Source of the DNA: Basidiobolus ranarum
Taxonomy: Eukaryota > Basidiobolomycota > Basidiobolomycetes > Basidiobolales
DNA: 32,745 nt
NCBI GenBank assembly: GCA_040143965.1
Contig: JASJQH010000080.1
Coordinates: 1 to 32,745, forward strand
Direction: 5' to 3'
In this document: in pieces, positions 26,742 to 32,745 of the stretch
How the letters are laid out: each line of letters begins with the position of its first letter
How positions within the stretch are numbered: position 1 is the first letter of the stretch
Program-made: the position numbers and the translations under genes
The notes under the pieces: model-generated
What the model was told of the DNA's origin: nothing
Seen by the model: the letters and a program-made list of their open reading frames with translations, nothing else
The model's database searches: none

Positions 26742-27923
26742 ATGTCTTCTAGCACGCCCATTCGAAATTCTGAACTTACTTCCACTCTCTTCCAGAAAGA
26801 GTTAGGAACGCCCCCCAAATTTCGACTAAAAAAACCAAAGGAAACTTGGGAGCAGATCATTAGAAAAGCTGTTACCCTTCGTCCAAAGTCTTCACTAAAC
26901 TTTCACATACACGAAATATATGGCCGAGTTATTGAAAGCTATCCTTATTTTAGAACCGAAAATCCAGATATCGTTCGACAAAATATCAACGAAGCGTTGA
27001 AAAATAGCGACCATTTCAAGTCTTTAGGAAACACTGATAACTGGTCCTTAGAGGAGAGTTCCGACAGCACCATATCTCATGGTATAAATCCGAAACAAGG
27101 GTTATTTGGTGCTGATATGGATCAAAATACTTTCAAAATGCCTACATCGTTTGCTTTCTCGCCAATCAGAGAATCCAATGTAAGACCATTGGCACCTAAT
27201 AATCGACAAATACTACCTGCTGGAGATCCATTCGGACCGCCCAAACTCGCGCCTCTTCTTCCTTCCTCCCCTACACCATCATCGCAAAATACACGACGAA
27301 CTCCACGCAAAATAATGGAGAAAGAACACGCCATTAAAATTCTTCCGTGTATGGCATCGTCAGGATTTAGTCCTATTCGTTCCCATTCTGGTATGGCCGA
27401 TGTCTTCATGAATGATCGACATGATTCCGATACAGAAGACGAAGATTGGAAATCTCTCGGACCTCAAAATCTGTCATTAAAGAAGAAAATTCCACGCTTT
27501 CCTTTGGAGCAGCTTGTACCGTTAACTCCTTCCAAACGAATCAACTCAAATTCCGATCCAACTCATAGTTCTCTACCTCGCACACCAGTAACCCCATCGA
27601 ACCCTCTTGGGTGGGTGAAACCAATGGAAATTTTACCCAACACCAAAGAAATTCCCCAAGAAGATGATGAAGATACGGATGATGAAAATTGGGCTCAAAT
27701 GGATTTGACACCGAAGCGCAAGCCTGTCAATTCATCTCTAGAGTCACATACTCCTATGAAAAAAGCCTTGGATGATATTAGTAACGTAGGTGAGCAACTT
27801 CCAAATGACAAAAGAATAGCTCTGGAAGCTCTAGCATTGCTCTGTTGCTCACCCAACCGTGGCTCTATCCCCACCGATACCACTCGGCATAGCGATGCCA
27901 GACCAACTGCGATATCACTCTAG
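26742..27923 (+). CDS. Divergent forkhead (winged-helix) protein
   Basis: Predicted DNA-binding transcription factor, 393 aa in a single exon, unusual for this intron-rich window. Residues about 35-105 follow the forkhead pattern: TWEQIIRKAV (helix 1), SLNFHIHEIYGRVIESYPYF (helix 2, matching LTLSEIYxWIxxxFPYF), IVRQNINEALKNSDHF (recognition helix, against WQNSIRHNLS) and NWSLEE (wing, against WTLD). The recognition helix keeps Arg and Asn but lacks the usual Trp and the His of IRHN, so DNA preference may differ. The rest is disordered, with many S/T-P sites (TPPKF, TPSKR, TPVTPSNP, TPKRKP, HTPM), which suggests regulation by proline-directed kinases such as CDKs or the MAPK. Two acidic DTEDEDW / DTDDENW repeats are also visible. 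Confidence 0.75.
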   Translation: MSSSTPIRNSELTSTLFQKELGTPPKFRLKKPKETWEQIIRKAVTLRPKSSLNFHIHEIYGRVIESYPYFRTENPDIVRQNINEALKNSDHFKSLGNTDNWSLEESSDSTISHGINPKQGLFGADMDQNTFKMPTSFAFSPIRESNVRPLAPNNRQILPAGDPFGPPKLAPLLPSSPTPSSQNTRRTPRKIMEKEHAIKILPCMASSGFSPIRSHSGMADVFMNDRHDSDTEDEDWKSLGPQNLSLKKKIPRFPLEQLVPLTPSKRINSNSDPTHSSLPRTPVTPSNPLGWVKPMEILPNTKEIPQEDDEDTDDENWAQMDLTPKRKPVNSSLESHTPMKKALDDISNVGEQLPNDKRIALEALALLCCSPNRGSIPTDTTRHSDARPTAISL

Positions 27924-28494
27924 GGTGCCATACTCTAGGTTTGTTGTAAGTTCATGCATGCCTTTACTTTCCTTCCCTTCCTTTCTCCAACCGTACCTTT
28001 GTAACGCAATTTATACAGCTTTCTATATTTCCGCATTGGAAAAGAAAGATAATCTCACTTTTGTTTCATTTGTTTTTGTCTTCTGCATTCACAGAAATTT
28101 GAATTTCATGGTATATACTTTTATAACGATGTTCTCTATATATATCCTCATTCTTTTCCAGTTACCCAGTATTTTGATGGGATCTCATCCTTCATTTGTA
28201 ATAAAATATGTGGCAACTAACAATCCCTTGGTTAACCAAATGGCTAGTATGTAAGTGTATGTATTAATGAATGTCAACATCGCTTAACTCTACGGGGGCA
28301 GATGTATCTAGTATAAATTGACGCTCAACATATCTAGAAAGAACTATATACAGCAGAGATTTATATACGTAAATGAGGAGAGGGGCGAAATGCAACGATG
28401 AGGAAGTATATAAAAGTACAACGAGATGAGAGGAGAGGAGACGACCATGGTAAAGAGAGGGAGAGGGGGAGGGAGAGATCCAAGGAAGAGAAAA
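27924..28494. other. Tail-to-tail intergenic region with a purine-rich tract
   Basis: 3' flanks of the forkhead gene (+) and the Myb/SANT-like gene (-). From about 28376 to 28490 the plus strand is GA-rich (gaggagagg-type), so the 3' UTR of the minus-strand gene would be CT-rich. The frame at 27859-28254 has no recognisable features. Confidence 0.45.
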
Positions 28495-29394
28495 TCAATT
28501 TTTCAAGAAAGCATCGATCAAACGTTCCAACAGCTCATTTCCACGAACATTCTCCTTTTTCAATTCATCCACACATTCTTTTTGTAGACGTAGACTTTCT
28601 TGAGTTACTTTTAAATATTCCCTCTGTAAATTTAAACTCTCATGTTGTAAATGTTGACTTTCTTCTAGTAAATCCAATAATTTTCCTTGCCAATCTTTCT
28701 TGAATTGTTTGTTCATCGGTGGATCTAATGGTTCACTTTCTTCCGAAACCTTTCGTTTGGCTGCTTGAAGTGAGGCCAATTGTTTCTCCGCTTCTTCCCG
28801 AAATCTTAACCGTTGATCGACTAACTTATCGACCATACCTGGGTCCATGGAGTCTTCGGTGCTGGATCTTTCGGGAGTTTCATTCTCAATGATGGAGAGA
28901 ACTAAATCGCAGTACTTTGGCTTCTCAATGGGTAGATCGTATTGAATATGGGCGGGTTTAGATCGACGATAAACATTCACAGCGGATCTCAAATTCTTAA
29001 ATCTAAATGAAGAAGAATCAACACCAAATGGAAGAGGGAGAGTGAAATAGAAAAAGAAAAAGTAATCTCACTTGTAATAAAGTTGATCTACAGTGGCTGG
29101 TTTATCGGGAAACTTTTGGGTGAACATATCATGTATCACTTTCCATCCTACTTGCTCTTTATTTCGTGTGGTCGTTGGATACAATGTTAGTACATCTTTA
29201 AGTGCACTAAGTAGGAAATACGTCTCATCATTCGTGAATTTCTGTCGTTTGTTGCGTTGAGAGCCACCTGGACTTGGGGTGGAAGTGATGTCGGGTAGGC
29301 TATGATGATGATGTGAGAGTGATATGTGTGACGGTTGATGTAGTGAGTTTGTGTCCGGAGTGGTGGGCGGTGGAGCTGGCCTTGAGTTAGACAT
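28495..29394 (-). CDS. Myb/SANT-like DNA-binding protein with a long C-terminal coiled coil
   Basis: Function not known. Exons 29072-29394 and 28495-29002 give 276 aa. The N-terminal 50 residues are Pro/Ser/His-rich and disordered. Residues about 52-125 form a trihelical Myb/SANT-like domain (FTNDETYFLLSALKDVL, QVGWKVIHDMFTQKF, TVDQLYYKFKNLRSAV), the kind found in nuclear factors and in accessory proteins of Harbinger/PIF-type transposons. From about residue 170 to the end lies a coiled coil with repeated SLxLQ(R/K)E units, probably for oligomerisation. The start ATG at 29394 follows a possible 5' UTR acceptor (TTTTGTAG); translation from a non-ATG codon further upstream is not needed. No transposase lies nearby. 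Confidence 0.78.
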
Positions 29395-30213
29395 CGCCTC
29401 TACAAAAGAGGACAATAGAGTGTTAGACGCCACTTTGGGCTAATCGCCAACGCAGGAATAGTAGGTATTTGGCGCGGTGTATGCTACAAAGCAGTGTAAA
29501 AAGAATAGAGGGTGTGTGAACGGATAATACAATCAATGCAACTTCCAAGGTAATATTGAGGAAAGTACACCAAGTAAATACACTACTTGTGTACTAGAAG
29601 AGTAACCCAAGTAAAAGAGAGAAAATCCTCACCTCCAAAGTATCAATTCATGGTTTTATCTTTGTTTTCCTAGTGCCCTCATGCACTTTACCCCCCACCA
29701 CTAAATTCCGCCAATGATCTGGTTTTGAGATTATCAATTGCACTGATAATCGCTAAACGAGATCAGTGGGAATGCGAAGGGTGTGGAAAGGGAAGGGAAT
29801 GGGGAATTCTATTCCCTATTTCCTATTTCATCATTCTATGCGATCCACTCCGAGATCTGGCACATAGGTGAAGATCTTGATTATTATTCATCTAATGATA
29901 TGATATCATTGGCCCTTGAACTCTAATTTGTACCTAGAGGGGTGTAAAGTTGGATGAATATACTTTACAAGTAAGCTCTCGTATATATATATATAGCTAT
30001 TGGTTAATGCACACTTAATACAAAATGACCATCTCATTTTAAAGTCCGTAATCAAGTAACTTTTGGTGAATATTCTGTTACTGTTATTTGCAGCATTACA
30101 TGATGCATTTACAGTCACAGCATAGAGTACAATTTAATGGGATTGGATTGCTTTTGGTTAGTAGGATTACATGCACTGGCCCAAAAATTTCTGTGCTTAG
30201 ACGATATTATCAC

Positions 30214-30226
30214 TAGGGTTAGGGTT
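30214..30226 (+). repeat. Telomere-like 13-mer TAGGGTTAGGGTT
   Basis: Identical to the motif at 26096-26108, but in gene-poor DNA. Confidence 0.45.
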
Positions 30227-31617
30227 ATATATTCGTACTTGACTCTAGTAATATATGCACAGTTAATATTGTACCTGATTGATAGCAACCAGGATAGATT
30301 CATACCCTGATTTATCAATTATTTCAACACAATGAGGATTTGCATAGATCTTCAGAGTCATACGTGTAGGACTAATACATACACTCTCTCACATCAGTAA
30401 ACACCCTACTTTCATTAGCTACACAGGTTGAGGAGAGATTATGATGACTGGGAATCAAAGCTAGAAACACTTTTTCCAACACTAAAACTATTTCATTAGT
30501 AGCAACTAAAGTCCATAGTCTCTAATACCTCACAGTGTTTACTCTAATATGTTGGCTATGTGAAGGTATCTTTGCCTCATTTTAAGGCCCCTGCTCACTA
30601 AAAAATGTTGGACAAACTCAATATCAGGTTTGAGAGATGTCATAGGGTGCGTTTGAGGGCTAATAATTAATCAACAACAATTGTGAAATTTGCAGTTTTA
30701 GGAGCAATATATTGCGTTAACCAATGAAATTTTGGTTGGAATACATGTAGAAGTCAAATACTTCATCTTGGGGTTAATCAGGAAGAATTTAAATTTTCAA
30801 CTCTATGTTCTATTCTAGATAACTCGAATGTAAATGAATGTAGGATTCAATTTTGAACTAATTGTGAGGAGGGCTAAGTAACTTCACTATGATATTTAAT
30901 ATAGCCCAATGTGAAACTCTAGGCATACTACAAAAGGAAAAAGCAAAATACTGTGCTACTTATGAGCTTCAGTCACTAAATGTCATTTTGTCAGCTGCTT
31001 TTGCAACAGCTAGAAACAGCTCATGTACCATAAAACTGTATCTGATTTTAAAAACTGGACATCACTATCAACATATTTAAAAGCACACCAGTACACTTAA
31101 TTGAATTGTTATCTCACATGCATTCTGGAAATGCTCATGTCTCTGCATTCACTCCATATATTAACTCATTATCCATCATAAAGCCTAAGTAGAGCCCAAA
31201 TAGTAGTTTTTGATACCAAAGTGCTCTACTACTCTGGGTGGCATCTGTTAAAATTAATGTAGCCTAAGCATCTATATAGTCACATATAGCTTAGTATTTA
31301 CTTATTACCACAAGTCATATAATCACCTTCTGGTGTATATTATAATATTATAACTCAATTGCTTATTCTAACCAGTAAGCCTCTTTTGTACTATTTTATT
31401 ATCGCGAAATGAATAGATGTATTGTGTATGCATGTTGATGAAGAAATAGCTCGATTATTTGTGAGTGGCAGCCTCAGTCATACTATTCCAAAGCATATTA
31501 TTGATTGAAAACTCCAACTGCTTCTCACTCTATCAGGCATAAAGCAGCTTTGTATAGAGTAGCAAATGAAAATGAGAGGTAACTATATATATAAATACAT
31601 AGGTTTTAGTGAAGGGC

Positions 31618-31634
31618 CTGGGTTCAATTCCCAG
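31618..31634 (+). other. tRNA-like T-arm with B-box (possible SINE or tRNA relic)
   Basis: CTGGG-TTCAATT-CCCAG forms a perfect 5-bp stem and 7-nt loop, and includes the RNA polymerase III B-box GGTTCAATTCC. Upstream sequence has a weak A-box-like TAGCAAATGA, but the acceptor stem does not pair. Not an intact tRNA gene. Confidence 0.3.
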
Positions 31635-32544
31635 TTGAGTCTACTATACTATATATTCTCATTGTCTTGGTCAGATTTTGCGAAGGGATTTCAAAGGATG
31701 ATTTGTGATCGTGCCTCACTAGCCTTAATGTTGTGGAGTATATAATAATGCCAATACACCTCATCACATGAAATTCCAAGTACAAGCCACTCGTAGTAAT
31801 TTCTAACACATCAAGTTCCGACAGTTTTACTCATGTCACTGGTAAGACAAATACAGATGCAAGTATGCTTTTGCCTCCCTATTTGATACGAGATAGGACT
31901 TTTAACTTCCAAAGGGAAAAATATGCTTGCCAAACAGGTAAAATTAGTATTCAAACTATACCGACTGAGTGTATCGGTAACAATGCACATGTGTATAAAA
32001 TTCGATAATATTTTCCAAAAAACGTAATTGATTTTCTGACATGGCTCCATTACTGAATCATGAGAAACAAATAACGCATTGAGATTCCATCAAAAAAATG
32101 AGCTTATTACTTACCTGGGAAGATATCAAGGCAAATGAATGCCGGGAATAGTTTCATTTTCTTGTTCGTAAACAACCATTATAGAAATGATTAACCCGAA
32201 CATCAGGATTTAGGGGAAATATATGTGATAAAATAGAACTAGTAATATATTCTTCATAAGCCCTTCTTTAAGCTACATTTGGAATGCTTTTCATCAGGAG
32301 AAACCAGTTAGTTGGTGAGACGGGGCTGCAATGGATAATAAAAGTTTGTGTAACAATAATGGCGCAAGCTGCGTGTGAAGTGTTGTTATAGTGACTGGCT
32401 TTTGCCTGTGAATAATACCCAGTTACGCTTTGTGAGTAGAGCCCAACAGGGAAATGAGATTTGAAACAAGTCAAATGACTTGCAGACTAATAAAAATGCA
32501 CTTTCGATATCTAGATAATGAGGTAATCAGTTATATTGAAAGCA

Positions 32545-32551
32545 TATAAAA
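32545..32551 (+). promoter_or_regulatory. TATA box of the subtilisin-like protease gene
   Basis: TATAAAA, 66 bp upstream of the downstream ATG in the bases that follow. Confidence 0.5.
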
Positions 32552-32616
32552 TATGGCATAAGTTGAACAATATCTCATTAACTACTTCAGCGCTACTACC
32601 TTGGTTTCGGACAACA

Positions 32617-32745
32617 ATGGTCAACATTCACATTCTTACAATCGGCTCACTAATTGCTGTGCTTTTAGCTATACCAATCTCTGAAGCTCAAATCGTTGAT
32701 GTTTCCAACCGTTACATTGTCAAGATCAAAGAAGGAGCTGACTCT
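32617..32745 (+). CDS. Secreted subtilisin-like serine protease, N-terminal fragment (runs off window)
   Basis: First 43 residues of a protein. Residues 1-24 are a signal peptide (hydrophobic GSLIAVLLAIPISEA). The next part, ending RYIVKIKEGADS, is the start of an inhibitor-I9 propeptide (family pattern YIVxxKxGxx) seen in fungal proteinase K/subtilase (S8) precursors. The catalytic domain is outside the window, so activity and subfamily cannot be judged. The TATA box and first ATG support the start. Confidence 0.68.
   Translation, partial: MVNIHILTIGSLIAVLLAIPISEAQIVDVSNRYIVKIKEGADS

Larger units (their letters stand above)
29395..32616. other. 3.2-kb gene-poor region
   Basis: No convincing ORF, splice-joined family or RNA gene. 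Contents seen: a telomere-like 13-mer (30214-30226), several TA-dinucleotide runs, a tRNA-like T-arm (31618-31634) and a TATA box at the right end. Composition is AT-rich with no long tandem repeat. It may hold decayed mobile elements too diverged to name by eye. Confidence 0.45.

Noticed and set aside
30889-31080. 63-codon plus-strand frame in the gene-poor region
   Set aside because: No homology or splice signals recognised; treated as chance.
31553-31642. Complete tRNA gene around the T-arm
   Set aside because: The acceptor stem does not pair and no anticodon arm can be folded at the right place.

Overview
The window looks like nuclear DNA from an early-diverging, intron-rich, AT-rich fungus. 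The evidence is a fungal-type HOG1/Sty1 MAP kinase, a Qns1-type NAD+ synthetase, ORMDL, a Sbh1-like Sec61 beta, secreted or GPI-anchored hydrolase-type genes, and many short introns (mostly 56-90 nt; HOG1 alone has 12). Most gene models below were rebuilt exon by exon from splice-site phase and family similarity; no database search was run. The species is not identified.

Layout. 1-1600: the 3' end of a Ser-rich, probably GPI-anchored protein gene (2-199), then a long inverted repeat (248-740) and intergenic DNA. 1612-2728 (+): mitochondrial malate dehydrogenase. 3412-5225 (-): HOG1/Sty1 stress MAPK. 5226-7604: a long gene-free stretch with telomere-like TTAGGG motifs. 7605-10550 (+): WW-WW-MyTH4-RhoGAP protein. 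11113-14264 (+): glutamine-dependent NAD+ synthetase. 15064-15271 (+): a 47-residue secreted peptide candidate. 15697-16412 (-): ORMDL regulator of sphingolipid synthesis. 17162-19197 (+): coilin. 19720-21206 (+): a PWWP-like protein with a Cys cluster. 21875-22915 (-): Rab6/Ypt6/Ryh1 GTPase. 23341-24771 (+): secreted alginate-lyase-like protein. 25278-25718 (-): Sec61 beta. 26742-27923 (+): divergent forkhead protein. 28495-29394 (-): Myb/SANT-like plus coiled-coil protein. 29395-32616: gene-poor DNA. 32617-end (+): start of a secreted subtilisin-like protease.

Main discovery. Three introns have hallmarks of the minor (U12-dependent) spliceosome. Two are AT-AC introns in the RhoGAP gene (9093-9164 and 10111-10183), each with an ATATCCTTT-type donor, a TTCCTTAAC branch site and an AC end 11 nt after the branch A. 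The third is a GT-AG intron in the Rab6 gene (21940-22028), with a GTATCCTTTTT donor and a TATCCTTAAC branch motif. In all three, only this splicing restores the conserved protein. Most fungi have lost this machinery. The same window carries a full-length coilin, the Cajal-body scaffold tied to snRNP maturation and rarely seen in fungi. A genome that keeps both suggests an ancestral snRNP/Cajal-body and minor-splicing system has been retained; that link is inference.

The genes are monocistronic housekeeping, signalling and secretory genes with no sign of an operon or biosynthetic cluster.
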